Assembly: GCA_017414965.1 (NCBI GenBank) | Contig: JAFQJL010000012.1 | Coordinates: 1-64,000 of the forward strand | Reading direction: 5' to 3' | Source: Clostridia bacterium | GTDB taxonomy: Bacteria; Bacillota; Clostridia; Oscillospirales; Acutalibacteraceae | Length of the DNA: 64,000 bases | Shown: positions 1 to 9,226 of the stretch, piece by piece | How the letters are laid out: every line of letters starts with the position of its first letter | How positions within the stretch are numbered: the first letter of the stretch is position 1 | Position numbers and translations under genes: made by a program | Notes under the pieces: generated by a model | Seen by the model: the letters and a program-made list of their open reading frames with translations, nothing else | Told to the model about the DNA's origin: nothing | The model's database searches: none

Positions 1-3000
1 CTGCCGCAGCAGGTGCGCGGCGTTCGATTGGTTTCGGGGGTAGATTTTGGCAAGAAAAAGCCCACCGAAGAATCGGTCAAAAAGGAGATCACCGCCTTTT
101 TGGATCAGTTGGTCGCGTGGGAGTTTAATACCGTGCTGTTGCCGCTGACCGGCGACGGTAAGGCGTACTACGAGTCGACGGCGTTGCCGGCTGCCGACAG
201 CGTGGTCAAGGGCTTTGACGCCATTCGGTTTGTGCTGGATACCGCGCGCAGCCGCGGTATCACGGTCATGGCGGTGCTGGATCTGTCGGTCACCGACGGC
301 ACGATCGATCCGCTGGCAGCGGATGCCGCCGGCAAGCTGGATACGCTGGCCAAGGAAGCGGCGGCTTATCGGTTTGATACGGTGCTGCTCACCGATTACG
401 GTTTGGCGTACGGTGCGGAGGAAAACACCGAACAATTTAAGGCGCAGACCACCTATGATACATACGCGGCGTTTGCGGAGGCAACCATCACCGCGCACAT
501 CGGGCGTATCACCGGTCTGCTCCGCACCAACAACCCCGGTGGCAAGATCGGCTTGCTTTCGGAGGCGGTGTGGGCGCACAAAACCGTGCAGAAGGACGGC
601 AGCTCCACCGATTCTTATTACGAGGATTACACCGACGGCTACGCCAATACTCGCGCGTGGATCACGGCCGGTCTGTTTGATATGGTGATGGTGAAAAACT
701 ACACCTCCACCGAGCACAGCAACACCTCGTTCTCGCAGGTGCTGACCTGGTGGGATGCGTTGTGCAAGACAGTCAATCTGCCGTTGTACGTCGAGCAGGG
801 CGCACATCAGATGGATGCCGATGCCTCCGGCTGGATCTCGCCGGATCAGCTGTCGCTGCAATGGTTGGAATGCCAAAAAAGCGAGAGCTGGAAAGGCAGC
901 GTGTTCTCGTCTTACGCCGTGCTGTTGGAGAACAAGGGCGAGTCGATCAGCGTGCTGCTGTCGACCATTAAGGGCGAGTCGGACGTGGAGTACATCGCCA
1001 ACAAGCTGGTGGTCTCCTCGCCCGAAAAGACGGATGTGACCACCAACGAATCGGCGTTTACGATTCGCGGTTCCAGCGATCCGAACTTCCCGTTGGTGCT
1101 CAACGGCAAGCAACTGGAAACCACCGCCAGCCACGGTCTGTTTGCGATGGACGTGACGCTAAAGCCGGGCGCCAACACCTATACGTTTGAACACAAGGGC
1201 ACGAAAGTGACCTACACCATTCACTACGAGGTGGACGTGCTCACCTCGGTCTCGCCGTCGCAGGCGCTGACGCTGGAAGGCGGCAGCGAGGTGGCGCTGT
1301 CCGCTATCGCGCGCAAGGGTGCAACCGTCTATGCCATGGTGGGAAGCACCAAGGTGCCGATGAAGGAAGCGCCTTTGCAGTCGGAGGAAAGCGGCGAAGA
1401 GGAATCGGATTTCATCAACTTCTCGGGCGTGTACCGCTTGCCGGCCGGCAAGGAGTACAAGACGCAGCCGCTGGGTGCGTTTACGGTATACGTCAGCTGG
1501 AACGGTCACAGCGAAACGATGTCCGGCGGTAAGCTGACGGTGCAGTCTAAGACCACCACCACGACCACCAACACGACCACCACTACCACCACGAAATTGG
1601 TGACCACTACGACCACCGCCACCTCGATGGATGCGGACGGCAACCCGTTTGTCACGGTAACGAAGCCGGACGGCTCGGCAGAGACCGAAACGGACGGCAG
1701 TACGCCGGCGACCAGTCGGATTCCGACCACCAACGAGGCCGGTACGACCTACGTGACCATCACCAATCCGGATAAGACGCCGGTGACCGACGCGGACGGG
1801 CAGGTGCAGACCAGCATCATCACGACCACGACCAAGGCGACTACCTCCACCACCATTGGTTCGGGAGTGTCGCAGGCGACTTCGGCGCGGAATCCGGCTA
1901 AGGGTGGCAAGACGCTCGCGACCGGCAAGATCGTGATGATCAAGTCGGATTACGCCGAGACCTTCTCCGGCAACACGCTGGACGATTATTCCAAGCCTGT
2001 CAATTCGTATCTGCCGAAATACACCACCGACGTGGTGACCGGCGATAAATGGTTGGGCTCGATCCACTATTATGTGCTTGGCTGCGGACGCCGTGTTTAC
2101 ACCAGCGATGTTGACGTATACAGCGGCGATGGCAAGGTGACCGCCAGCACGCTGAAAGCGGCCGGCACGGCGGTGTCCGCCGATTACACCACCATTGCGC
2201 TCGGCACGTCTTGGAATGTACCGTACAATTTGAAGGTGGGCGGACAGAAGTATCCGTATGCCTCCTCGGGCAGCGGACAGCCGGAATACGATCTTACCGA
2301 TTTCACCGCGACGTACGTAGATATCACGTTCTCGTATACCACCGCCGCCACTGGCACGGTCAGCGTGGCCAACAGCCCGTTGTTCAGCAAGGCGGAATGG
2401 GTGACCGGAAGCGGCAATACCCGTACGCTTCGTCTGCATCTGAAAAAGAGTGGCGAATTTTACGGCTATCACGTGTCGTGGATGGCGGACGGGACCATTC
2501 GATTCCGCTTCCGCCACGGCAAGAGCGCCGGCACGGGCAGCAAACCGCTGACCGGCATCACCGTGATGCTGGATGCCGGCCACGGCGGCGACGATCCCGG
2601 AACGGTACACAAGATCGGCGACAAGTCGGTGATGGAAAAGACGCTGACCTTAAACTACGCCAAGACCTTAAAGGCGCGGTTGACCGAGCTCGGTGCTACG
2701 GTGGTGATGTCGCGTTCGACCGATGTGCCATTGTACGGCTGGGAGATCGAGGCAATGATCCGTAAAAACAAGCCGGATATCTCCATCAGCATTCATATGA
2801 ACAGCGCCGGCTCGGCGGCATACGGTCCGTCGGTACACTATTTCTACGAGCAGGCCTTTGATCTGGCCGAGAACGTATACGAAAACGTCGAGAGCGCCTA
2901 TCTGAAAGCCTCCGGACGCAAGGAGACGTATCTCTGGAAGGGATACCAATGGGATCCGTTCCGCGTGTGCCGCATTCACGATTGTCCGGCCATTCTCATC

Positions 3001-3111
3001 GAGTGTGGGTTTATGTCCAATCCGCAGGATCTGGAATGCTTGATTAACAAGACTTTCCGTGAGAAATTCTGCAACGGCATTGCCGACGGCGTGGTTGAGT
3101 ATTTCAAATAA
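1..3111 (+). CDS. Secreted glycosidase-like / N-acetylmuramoyl-L-alanine amidase, 5' truncated
   Basis: The reading frame is open to base 1, so the true start lies outside the window; a GTG at 13 is only an internal candidate. The first ~300 residues look like a TIM-barrel glycosyl-hydrolase-like domain (GHL10/DUF187 type) of the kind found in cell-wall enzymes. Next come about 200 residues of beta-rich Ig-like sequence and two threonine-rich linkers, the first near 1550-1625 and the second near 1820-1860. The last ~180 residues are an Amidase_3 domain: LDAGHGG and SIHMN carry zinc histidines, a Glu follows in VMEK, and LIECGFMSN carries the catalytic Glu. The predicted role is cleavage of the peptide stem from muramic acid in peptidoglycan outside the cell. 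The N-terminal domain call is the less certain part. Confidence 0.85.
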   Translation: MPQQVRGVRLVSGVDFGKKKPTEESVKKEITAFLDQLVAWEFNTVLLPLTGDGKAYYESTALPAADSVVKGFDAIRFVLDTARSRGITVMAVLDLSVTDGTIDPLAADAAGKLDTLAKEAAAYRFDTVLLTDYGLAYGAEENTEQFKAQTTYDTYAAFAEATITAHIGRITGLLRTNNPGGKIGLLSEAVWAHKTVQKDGSSTDSYYEDYTDGYANTRAWITAGLFDMVMVKNYTSTEHSNTSFSQVLTWWDALCKTVNLPLYVEQGAHQMDADASGWISPDQLSLQWLECQKSESWKGSVFSSYAVLLENKGESISVLLSTIKGESDVEYIANKLVVSSPEKTDVTTNESAFTIRGSSDPNFPLVLNGKQLETTASHGLFAMDVTLKPGANTYTFEHKGTKVTYTIHYEVDVLTSVSPSQALTLEGGSEVALSAIARKGATVYAMVGSTKVPMKEAPLQSEESGEEESDFINFSGVYRLPAGKEYKTQPLGAFTVYVSWNGHSETMSGGKLTVQSKTTTTTTNTTTTTTTKLVTTTTTATSMDADGNPFVTVTKPDGSAETETDGSTPATSRIPTTNEAGTTYVTITNPDKTPVTDADGQVQTSIITTTTKATTSTTIGSGVSQATSARNPAKGGKTLATGKIVMIKSDYAETFSGNTLDDYSKPVNSYLPKYTTDVVTGDKWLGSIHYYVLGCGRRVYTSDVDVYSGDGKVTASTLKAAGTAVSADYTTIALGTSWNVPYNLKVGGQKYPYASSGSGQPEYDLTDFTATYVDITFSYTTAATGTVSVANSPLFSKAEWVTGSGNTRTLRLHLKKSGEFYGYHVSWMADGTIRFRFRHGKSAGTGSKPLTGITVMLDAGHGGDDPGTVHKIGDKSVMEKTLTLNYAKTLKARLTELGATVVMSRSTDVPLYGWEIEAMIRKNKPDISISIHMNSAGSAAYGPSVHYFYEQAFDLAENVYENVESAYLKASGRKETYLWKGYQWDPFRVCRIHDCPAILIECGFMSNPQDLECLINKTFREKFCNGIADGVVEYFK

Positions 3112-3115
3112 ACCG

Positions 3116-3140
3116 GTAGGGGTGGCGTTGCCGCCCCTAC
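3116..3140. repeat. GC-rich intergenic hairpin
   Basis: An 11-bp stem, GTAGGGGTGGC against GCCGCCCCTAC with one G-U pair and a 3-nt loop, begins just after the amidase stop codon. There is no T-run, so it is more likely an mRNA 3' end stabiliser or a dispersed REP-like element than a classical terminator. Confidence 0.5.
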
Positions 3141-3165
3141 TGTTTCGTAACAGGAGTTAACAGAG

Positions 3166-4149
3166 ATGAAATCGAAAAAGTGGTTGGGGAACCTCTACCT
3201 GCTGATCGCGGCGTTTCTATGGGGCAGCACCTTTGTGGCGCAAGCGGAAAACGCGGTGGGCCCCTTCACATACGTGGCGGCGCGATCGTACGTCGGCGCA
3301 CTGGTGCTGATACCGGTGATCGCGGTGCTGGACGGCTGGCGAAAACGGCAGGGCACCTACCGTCGACCGGACAAAGCCTACCGAAAGATGTTGCTGGTGG
3401 GTGGTGTGCTGTGCGGCACGGTGCTGTTTGCGGCTTCGACGCTGCAGCAAGGCGGCATGGCGCTTGGAACCGATCCCGGCAAGGCGGGGTTTATCACCGC
3501 GATGTACATTCTCATCGTGCCGATTTTGGGGCTGTTTTTCAAGCAACGCGTGGCGTTGCGGCATTGGATCTGCGTAGCGCTGGCGGTGCTGGGCTTATTT
3601 ATGCTGTGCATGACCGCCGGTTTGACCGAGTTTTCGCTGGCGGCGCTGTTTAGTGCGGATACGCTGGCGGGGTTGTCGGTGCAGGCGTGCGACCTGCTGG
3701 TAATGGGGTGTGCGGTGGTCTACTCGGTGCATATTCTGTTGTTGGATCACTATTCACCGAAGGTGGATCCGGTGCGGCTGTCGCAGATTCAGTTTCTGGT
3801 GACGGCGATTCTCTCTACGGTGGCGGCGCTCATCTTCGAACAACCGACGTGGCAGGGAATTGTCCATTCGGCGATCCCGATCCTATATGCCGGTGTGCTG
3901 TCGAGCGGCGTGGCCTACACGCTGCAGGCGGTCGCTCAGCGGTACGCCGATCCGACGGTGGCTTCCGTGCTGATGAGCTTGGAATCGGCGTTTGCGGTGT
4001 TGTCGGCGATCGTGTTTTACGCGATCACCACCGGCGATCCGAAACTCCCCACCGGTTACGAATGGCTGGGCATTTTGTTGATGTTTGCGGCGATTATGAT
4101 TTCGCAATGGCCGCAAAAATCCTGCAAAAAAGACTTGAAAAATTCATAA
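3166..4149 (+). CDS. EamA-family (DMT) transporter
   Basis: A 327-residue hydrophobic protein with about ten predicted membrane segments and two repeated EamA halves. The start has the family signature: LLIAAFLWGSTFVAQ in the first helix, and the matching second-half region begins near residue 180. Proteins of this family export metabolites or amino acids, or are of unknown substrate; nothing here fixes the substrate. The ATG start follows CAGGAGTTAACAG, an adequate ribosome binding site. It stands alone between a hairpin and the promoter for the downstream ATPase, whose -35 and first -10 bases lie around the end of this gene. Confidence 0.9.
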   Translation: MKSKKWLGNLYLLIAAFLWGSTFVAQAENAVGPFTYVAARSYVGALVLIPVIAVLDGWRKRQGTYRRPDKAYRKMLLVGGVLCGTVLFAASTLQQGGMALGTDPGKAGFITAMYILIVPILGLFFKQRVALRHWICVALAVLGLFMLCMTAGLTEFSLAALFSADTLAGLSVQACDLLVMGCAVVYSVHILLLDHYSPKVDPVRLSQIQFLVTAILSTVAALIFEQPTWQGIVHSAIPILYAGVLSSGVAYTLQAVAQRYADPTVASVLMSLESAFAVLSAIVFYAITTGDPKLPTGYEWLGILLMFAAIMISQWPQKSCKKDLKNS

Positions 4150-4163
4150 CGATCGGTTATAAT
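4135..4163 (+). promoter_or_regulatory. Promoter for the riboswitch/P-type ATPase transcript
   Basis: TTGAAA (4135-4140), a 17-bp spacer and a perfect TATAAT (4158-4163). It lies at the end of the EamA gene and just upstream of the aptamer. Confidence 0.8.
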
Positions 4164-4170
4164 ACACTCG

Positions 4171-4295
4171 AATAAGGGAGTAGTCGGCGTTCTTTTGAAC
4201 GCGATGTTGCCGTTAGCACGGAAAGAAATTTCCCGGTTGCATCTAAAATGACGAGACTTATCTGCAAAATGTTTGCGGATAAGTCTCGTTTTTTT
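4171..4295 (+). promoter_or_regulatory. yybP-ykoY (manganese) riboswitch with overlapping terminator
   Basis: The 5' side reads AATAAGGGAGTAG, matching the GGGAGUAG signature of yybP-ykoY aptamers, and the 3' side has ACGAGACTTATC, matching the conserved CGAGAC closing strand. ATAAG (4172-4176) pairs with CTTAT (4257-4261) to form P1. The same 3' strand is also the left arm of a strong terminator: 4251-4268 pairs over 18 bp with 4272-4289, followed by a run of T. Binding of Mn2+ should stabilise P1 and block the terminator, giving an ON switch. yybP-ykoY aptamers are known upstream of Mn/Ca exporters including P-type ATPases, which matches the next gene. Confidence 0.87.
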
Positions 4296-4333
4296 CTTAT
4301 CCGCGGTATACTGATGGTGAAAGGGGTATGCAT

Positions 4334-6934
4334 ATGAATCGGAATGGTTTGACAACGCAAGAGGTGGAAATCCGTCGGGCGGAGCACGGCTCTAACCGGC
4401 TGACGCAGATTCCGCCGGAGCCGCTGTGGAAGAAATTTTTACTGGGCTTCAAAAATCCGATGATCCTCATTTTGGTGGTGGCGCTGGCGGTACAGGTCGT
4501 GCTGGTGGCGCTCGGCGAGGCGGTGTGGTTTGAACCGGTGTTTATCTTGATCGCGATCGTGCTGTCCAACAGCATCACGGCGGTCAGCGAGCACAAGCAG
4601 GAGGGGCGCGCCTCGGCGCTCAAAGAAGCGGAATCCGCCCGCGAGATCACCAAGGTGGTCCGCGACGGTCGGTTGCAGGAGATTGCGGGCAGCGACGTGG
4701 TGGTCGGAGACGTGGTCTATCTGCAGGCCGGCGATAAGATTCCGGCGGACGGCGAGATGGTAGAGGGTGCCGTGCGCGTGGATCAGGCGGCGCTCAACGG
4801 CGAGACGGAGGAAGCGGAAAAGCGTCCGTTGACCGACGGCGAACGCTACGAGATCAAGGATCTGCTCAATGCGCACTACGCCTATCGCGGCACGGTGGTT
4901 TGCGGCGGCGAAGGCTACTTGGAGGTCAAGGCGGTCGGCGACCGTACGCTGTTTGGCGAACTGGCGCTGGAGGTGCAGGAGGATACGCGCTCCACGCCGC
5001 TGCAGGTTAAGCTGGCAGGGCTGGCGAAGCAGATCTCCACCTTTGGATATATCGGCGCGATCGCGATCTTTGTGACGATGATCGTACGGGAACTGATGAG
5101 CGTCGGTGCGCCGGCGGATGTGCTGGGTTGGGTGCATCTGCTGTTGGGAGCGATCACCGCCGCGGTGACCATCGTGGTGTGTTCGGTGCCGGAGGGCTTG
5201 CCGATGCTCACCTCGATTTTGTTGTCGTTCCAGAGCATTCGGATGACCAAGGATAACGTATTGGTGCGAAAGATCAACGGTTTGGAAACCGCCGGCAGCT
5301 TGAGCTTGCTGTTCAGCGACAAGACCGGTACCATCACGGAGGGGCGGTTGTCGGTAGTGGAGATGGCCACCGGTAACGTGAAGGTGTTCGACGCGCTGTC
5401 GAAAATGCCGGCGGCGCTGGCGCACGATGTGATCACCGGCATCGGTGTCAACAACAGCGCGGTAGAATCGGACGGTGCGGTGCTCGGCGGAAACAGCACC
5501 GACCGCGCGCTAATGAATTTCCTGGTCTCATCTCACGCGACGGAGAAAATGAACAAGCAGGCCATTCACGAGTTTAATCCCTTTGACTCCACCAAGAAGA
5601 TCTCCACTGTGACGGTGGATACCGAGGGTGGCCGCGTGACCTATATCAAGGGCGCGCCGGAGCGCATTTTGGATAAATGCACCCGCTACGTCGACGAGAA
5701 CGGCGCAGAAAAGGAACTGGTCGAGCGCGGGTATCTAACGGCGTATATCGACGGTCAAGCCGGCCGTTCGATGCGATTGCTGGCGGTGGCCCGTGCCGAT
5801 GGCGATACGGCGGAAAGCGATCTGACGCTGATCTGCGTCATCAGCATCCGCGACAACGTCCGCAAAGAAGCGGCCGATGCCATTCGTGACGTGCAAGCGG
5901 CCGGCATTCAAGTGGTGATGATCACCGGCGACCGCAAGGAAACGGCGGTGGCAATCGCCAAGGAGGCCGGACTGCTCACCTCGTCGGAGGATGTGGCGCT
6001 GACCAGCGCGGAGCTGGGCGAAAAATCGGATGACGAGCTGAAAGAATTGCTGCCGCGTTTGCGCGTGGTGGCGCGTGCGCTGCCTACCGATAAGAGCCGT
6101 TTAGTCCGGCTGGCGCAGGAACTGGATATGGTGGTCGGCATGACCGGCGACGGTGTCAACGACTCGCCGGCGCTCAAAAAAGCAGACGTTGGATTTGCGA
6201 TGGGCAGCGGCACGGAGGTCGCCAAGGAGGCGGGCGACATCACCATCTTAGACGATAACTTTGCTTCTATCCGCAAGGCGATTTTGTACGGTCGCACGAT
6301 GTTCAAGAGCATTCGCAAGTTCTTGGTGTTTCAGTTGACGGTCAACGTGGCGGCGGTGTTGATCTGCTTCTTAGGGCCGCTGGTGGGCGTCGGCTCGGTG
6401 CTGACGGTCGTTCAGCTGTTGATGATCAATCTGGTGATGGATACGCTGGCGGCGATCGCGTTTTGCAGCGAGCCGCCGTTGGATGAGTATATGGCGGAAA
6501 AACCGGTGCCGCGTTCGGAGGGCATCGTGACCGGTCGGATGTTCGGCCAGATTTTGCTGGGGGCGGCGGTCATCACCGCGGTCTGCCTTGGCATTTTGCT
6601 GATGCCGTCGCTCGGCGCGGTGGTCGGCGGTGCGCCGTATCTCAAATCGGCGGTGTTTGCCACCTTTATGATGGCGGTGGCGTTCCACGGCTTTTCGGCG
6701 CGCAGCAATCAGATTAATCCGTTTGCTGGACTCAAGGCCAACCCCGGTTTTGCGCTGGTGATGCTGGGTGTGTTTGTGCTGCAGTTTGTGTTTGTCACCT
6801 TCGGCGGCGAGATGCTCAGCGTGCGCGCGCTGTCGCCGCAGGCTTGGCTGTGGTGTCTGCTGCTCGCGTTTTTGGTCGTACCTTTCGATATGATCCGCAA
6901 ATCTTTTTTAAAAAGTCGTCAAAAAGCGTTGTAA
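4334..6934 (+). CDS. Cation-transporting P-type ATPase (PMCA/Ca2+ type, likely Mn2+/Ca2+ export)
   Basis: An 866-residue P2-type ATPase. It has the cation ATPase N-terminal region, the PEGLP membrane motif, the phosphorylation site DKTGT with Asp329, the nucleotide-binding KGAPE, the hinge TGDGVNDSPALKKADVG, and a C-terminal set of membrane helices. ATG codons occur at 4328 and 4334. The ribosome binding site AAGGGG ends 1-2 bases before the first and about 7 before the second, so 4334 is chosen. The family pumps Ca2+ or Mn2+ out of the cytoplasm. The manganese riboswitch directly upstream argues for a manganese role, which is inference from regulation. Confidence 0.93.
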   Translation: MNRNGLTTQEVEIRRAEHGSNRLTQIPPEPLWKKFLLGFKNPMILILVVALAVQVVLVALGEAVWFEPVFILIAIVLSNSITAVSEHKQEGRASALKEAESAREITKVVRDGRLQEIAGSDVVVGDVVYLQAGDKIPADGEMVEGAVRVDQAALNGETEEAEKRPLTDGERYEIKDLLNAHYAYRGTVVCGGEGYLEVKAVGDRTLFGELALEVQEDTRSTPLQVKLAGLAKQISTFGYIGAIAIFVTMIVRELMSVGAPADVLGWVHLLLGAITAAVTIVVCSVPEGLPMLTSILLSFQSIRMTKDNVLVRKINGLETAGSLSLLFSDKTGTITEGRLSVVEMATGNVKVFDALSKMPAALAHDVITGIGVNNSAVESDGAVLGGNSTDRALMNFLVSSHATEKMNKQAIHEFNPFDSTKKISTVTVDTEGGRVTYIKGAPERILDKCTRYVDENGAEKELVERGYLTAYIDGQAGRSMRLLAVARADGDTAESDLTLICVISIRDNVRKEAADAIRDVQAAGIQVVMITGDRKETAVAIAKEAGLLTSSEDVALTSAELGEKSDDELKELLPRLRVVARALPTDKSRLVRLAQELDMVVGMTGDGVNDSPALKKADVGFAMGSGTEVAKEAGDITILDDNFASIRKAILYGRTMFKSIRKFLVFQLTVNVAAVLICFLGPLVGVGSVLTVVQLLMINLVMDTLAAIAFCSEPPLDEYMAEKPVPRSEGIVTGRMFGQILLGAAVITAVCLGILLMPSLGAVVGGAPYLKSAVFATFMMAVAFHGFSARSNQINPFAGLKANPGFALVMLGVFVLQFVFVTFGGEMLSVRALSPQAWLWCLLLAFLVVPFDMIRKSFLKSRQKAL

Positions 6935-6957
6935 TTATTAAAAAACAGTGCTATAAT
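6929..6957 (+). promoter_or_regulatory. Promoter for the TIM-barrel isomerase gene
   Basis: TTGTAA (6929-6934), a 17-bp spacer and a perfect TATAAT (6952-6957). It overlaps the ATPase stop codon. Confidence 0.75.
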
Positions 6958-6977
6958 TCCGCTGGGAGGCGATCAAT

Positions 6978-7892
6978 ATGTTGGTATCCACTTCTATTGA
7001 GGTTTTAGATAAACGCTTTGGGCGTAAGGAGGCCATCCGCTTGGTGGCGGAGGCTGGCTTTGATGCTTACGATCTGACCTTGTGCAGTATGAGTCGTGAG
7101 GACGAATTTCTGGGGGATAACTGGCGTGAACTGGCACAGGAGTACCGCCGCTACGCCGATAGCTTGGGTATCGTGTGCAACCAATCGCACGCGCCGATGC
7201 CGTCGAGCTTTGCCGATCCCGAGCAAAACGAAGCGCGGTTTCAGCTGTTTTTGCGCGCCTTGGAGATTGCATCTATTGCGGGAGCCAAGAGCATTGTCAT
7301 TCACCCCGTTCAGCACCTGGCATATGTGAGTCACGTGGAGGAACTCAAGCAGAAAAACAAGGAGTTTTTCGCACGGCTGATGCCGTATGCCGAAAAGTTT
7401 GGTGTGAAGATCGCCACCGAAAATATGTGGCAGGTGATGAAGTATTGGGTCGATGGCGGATGGGAGGAGCCGGACGAGTACCGCAATCCCATCGTAGACG
7501 GTCCGTGTGCCACCGGCGAGGAGTTTGCCGCCTACATCGATCAGGTGGATAGTCCGTATTTGGTGGCGTGCCTTGACCTCGGTCACGCGGTGCTGGCGCA
7601 CCACGATCCGGCGGCGATGATCCGCGCGCTCGGTCCGCGGTTGCAGGCACTTCACGTGCACGACGTGGACGGCAAGGACGATCTGCATACCGCGCCGTTT
7701 GTGTCGGTAGGTGTGGTCGATTTTGATGCGGTGACCACGGCGCTTGCGGAGATCGATTATCAGGGCGACATCACGTTTGAGGCGCTTCGCGTATTCTCGC
7801 GCGTGCCGGAGGCGCTCATTCCGCAGACCGCTCGCTATCTCTACGAGATCGGTCGCTATCTGGCGGACGAGGTAGAGAGAAAGAAGAAATAA
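6978..7892 (+). CDS. Sugar phosphate isomerase/epimerase family TIM-barrel protein
   Basis: A 304-residue member of the AP endonuclease 2-like TIM-barrel superfamily. Probable metal-binding positions are visible: His in VIHPVQH, Glu in IATENMW, Asp/His in CLDLGH, His-Asp in LHVHDVDG and the final Glu in ITFEALR. Members isomerise or epimerise sugars, inositols or ketoses, and the exact substrate cannot be read from sequence. GGGAGGCG lies upstream of the ATG at good spacing. The gene has its own promoter and ends at a bidirectional terminator shared with the convergent rodA-like gene. Confidence 0.85.
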   Translation: MLVSTSIEVLDKRFGRKEAIRLVAEAGFDAYDLTLCSMSREDEFLGDNWRELAQEYRRYADSLGIVCNQSHAPMPSSFADPEQNEARFQLFLRALEIASIAGAKSIVIHPVQHLAYVSHVEELKQKNKEFFARLMPYAEKFGVKIATENMWQVMKYWVDGGWEEPDEYRNPIVDGPCATGEEFAAYIDQVDSPYLVACLDLGHAVLAHHDPAAMIRALGPRLQALHVHDVDGKDDLHTAPFVSVGVVDFDAVTTALAEIDYQGDITFEALRVFSRVPEALIPQTARYLYEIGRYLADEVERKKK

Positions 7893-7893
7893 G

Positions 7894-7931
7894 AAAAGAT
7901 CCCTTTGGCGATTGCCAAAGGGATCTTTTTT
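7894..7931. terminator. Bidirectional terminator
   Basis: A perfect 16-bp stem, AAAAGATCCCTTTGGC against GCCAAAGGGATCTTTT, with loop GATT and T/A runs on both sides. It lies between convergent genes. Confidence 0.92.
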
Positions 7932-7934
7932 GTG

Positions 7935-9089
7935 TCAATGAAACAGGCTCTCCGGTCGTCGGAGGCGGTTGGTGCGGGCGACCGACATCACCAGTCCGAT
8001 GGACAGCCAGACGGTCGCAGCGGAGCTGCCGCCGGCGGAGATAAACGGCAGTGTGATGCCGATGACCGGCAACACGCGCAGCACCATGCCGAGATTGATG
8101 ATGGTCTGGAAGCCCAGCATCGCCAACACACCGACGCACAGCAGCCGCGCCAGGTCGTCCCCTGCATGGAGGGCGTTTCGTAGGATCAGCATCAATATAG
8201 CGGTGAGCAGCAACAGCAGCAGCAGCGCGCCGAGGAAGCCAAGGTCCTCGCCGGCAATGGAAAAGACGAAGTCGTTATTGCGGGCAAACAGACTGCCGCG
8301 GTTGCCGTTCATATAACCGACGCCCAACAATCCGCCTTCGGCCATCGCGGCCAAGCCCTCGGCCTGTTGCCAACCCTCGGTTTTGAGGTAGTCCTCCACG
8401 TGAACGAGCGCGAGGAAACGGCCGAGCTTATCGGGCGGCAACAAATTCCACACGATCGGAATAGCGACTGCCACCACGCCGGCGCCGGCCAGCAACAGCC
8501 ATTTGGACAAACCGGCAACGATCAGCATCGCCAGCGTCATACACACGAAAATGAGGGCGGTGCCGTCGTCACCCTGCAGGAAAATGAGTCCGCAAAATGC
8601 GCCGGCGTGCAATGCCAACAGCGCCAAGGTGGAAAAGCGGTTGAGGCGATCCTGCACCATGGTCAGATGCTTGGCAAAGGTGATGATATAGGCGACTTTC
8701 AGCAATTCCGACGGCTGAAAGGTCAGCCATGGATCGCTTACGAACGGCGGGAAGCCCAGCCACGCGGTATCGTCGGTACCGGCGACGTTTAAGCCGAGTG
8801 GCGTAAAGGTAAGGAGAACCAGCAGTACCGATGCACCGGTCCAGATCGGCCACGGTCGGCAGAGGTCCTCGTACTCAAAACGGGACATCAGAAACGCCAC
8901 ACCGAAGCCGGCCAGCGAGGCGATCGCCTGCACGACGGCGCTGCGCGCGCCGGCGCCGGAGGTGACGGCGTCCGAATAGACCAGCACGACGCTGTAAATC
9001 GAGGCGGCCAGACAGCAAACCATCAGCCACACGTCGTTGACCGCCGCAAACGCGCGCAACGGATTTTCTTTGCGGTGCAGACTGCGCAA
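7935..9089 (-). CDS. rodA: RodA/FtsW-family SEDS peptidoglycan polymerase
   Basis: A 384-residue polytopic membrane protein with about ten hydrophobic segments. SEDS landmarks are present: FQPSELLK, the extracellular NNDFVFSIAGEDLG region carrying the essential Asp, and the C-terminal GMVLRVLPVIGITLPFISAG. Such proteins polymerise lipid II glycan chains with a class B PBP, RodA for elongation. The start is TTG at 9089, supported by AAAGGAGG 8 bases upstream. Both RodA and SpoVE/FtsW share these motifs. RodA is chosen from the motif style, and the paralogue choice is uncertain. Confidence 0.85.
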   Translation of the reverse strand: MRSLHRKENPLRAFAAVNDVWLMVCCLAASIYSVVLVYSDAVTSGAGARSAVVQAIASLAGFGVAFLMSRFEYEDLCRPWPIWTGASVLLVLLTFTPLGLNVAGTDDTAWLGFPPFVSDPWLTFQPSELLKVAYIITFAKHLTMVQDRLNRFSTLALLALHAGAFCGLIFLQGDDGTALIFVCMTLAMLIVAGLSKWLLLAGAGVVAVAIPIVWNLLPPDKLGRFLALVHVEDYLKTEGWQQAEGLAAMAEGGLLGVGYMNGNRGSLFARNNDFVFSIAGEDLGFLGALLLLLLLTAILMLILRNALHAGDDLARLLCVGVLAMLGFQTIINLGMVLRVLPVIGITLPFISAGGSSAATVWLSIGLVMSVARTNRLRRPESLFH

Positions 9090-9125
9090 GTCCTCCGCCT
9101 CCTTTCTTCGTTCGTCAATGAAAAT

Positions 9126-9154
9126 ATTATAACTTTTTTTTCAATTTAAATCAA
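9126..9154 (-). promoter_or_regulatory. Promoter for the rodA-like gene
   Basis: On the minus strand: TTGATT (9154-9149), a 17-bp spacer and TATAAT (9131-9126). Confidence 0.75.
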
Positions 9155-9183
9155 GATAGGGACTACCATTTTCAAAAAAATTA

Positions 9184-9192
9184 TGTTATAAT
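9184..9192 (+). promoter_or_regulatory. Extended -10 promoter for tsaE-tsaB
   Basis: TGTTATAAT is an extended -10 element (TG-N-TATAAT). No convincing -35 is seen, which is compatible with an extended -10. The -10 overlaps the ATG at 9191, so that ATG cannot be the tsaE start in a transcript from this promoter. Confidence 0.65.
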
Positions 9193-9226
9193 GATTTCGA
9201 ATATGATAAAAGGGGAGGTGTGTGCC

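Noticed and set aside
1159..2610. Long minus-strand open frame (483 codons) opposite the amidase
   Set aside because: Arg/His-rich low-complexity translation with no domain or SD; a codon-bias shadow of the plus-strand gene.
9191..9226. ATG at 9191 as the tsaE start
   Set aside because: It overlaps the -10 box, so it cannot be in the transcript from that promoter, and there is no SD before it.
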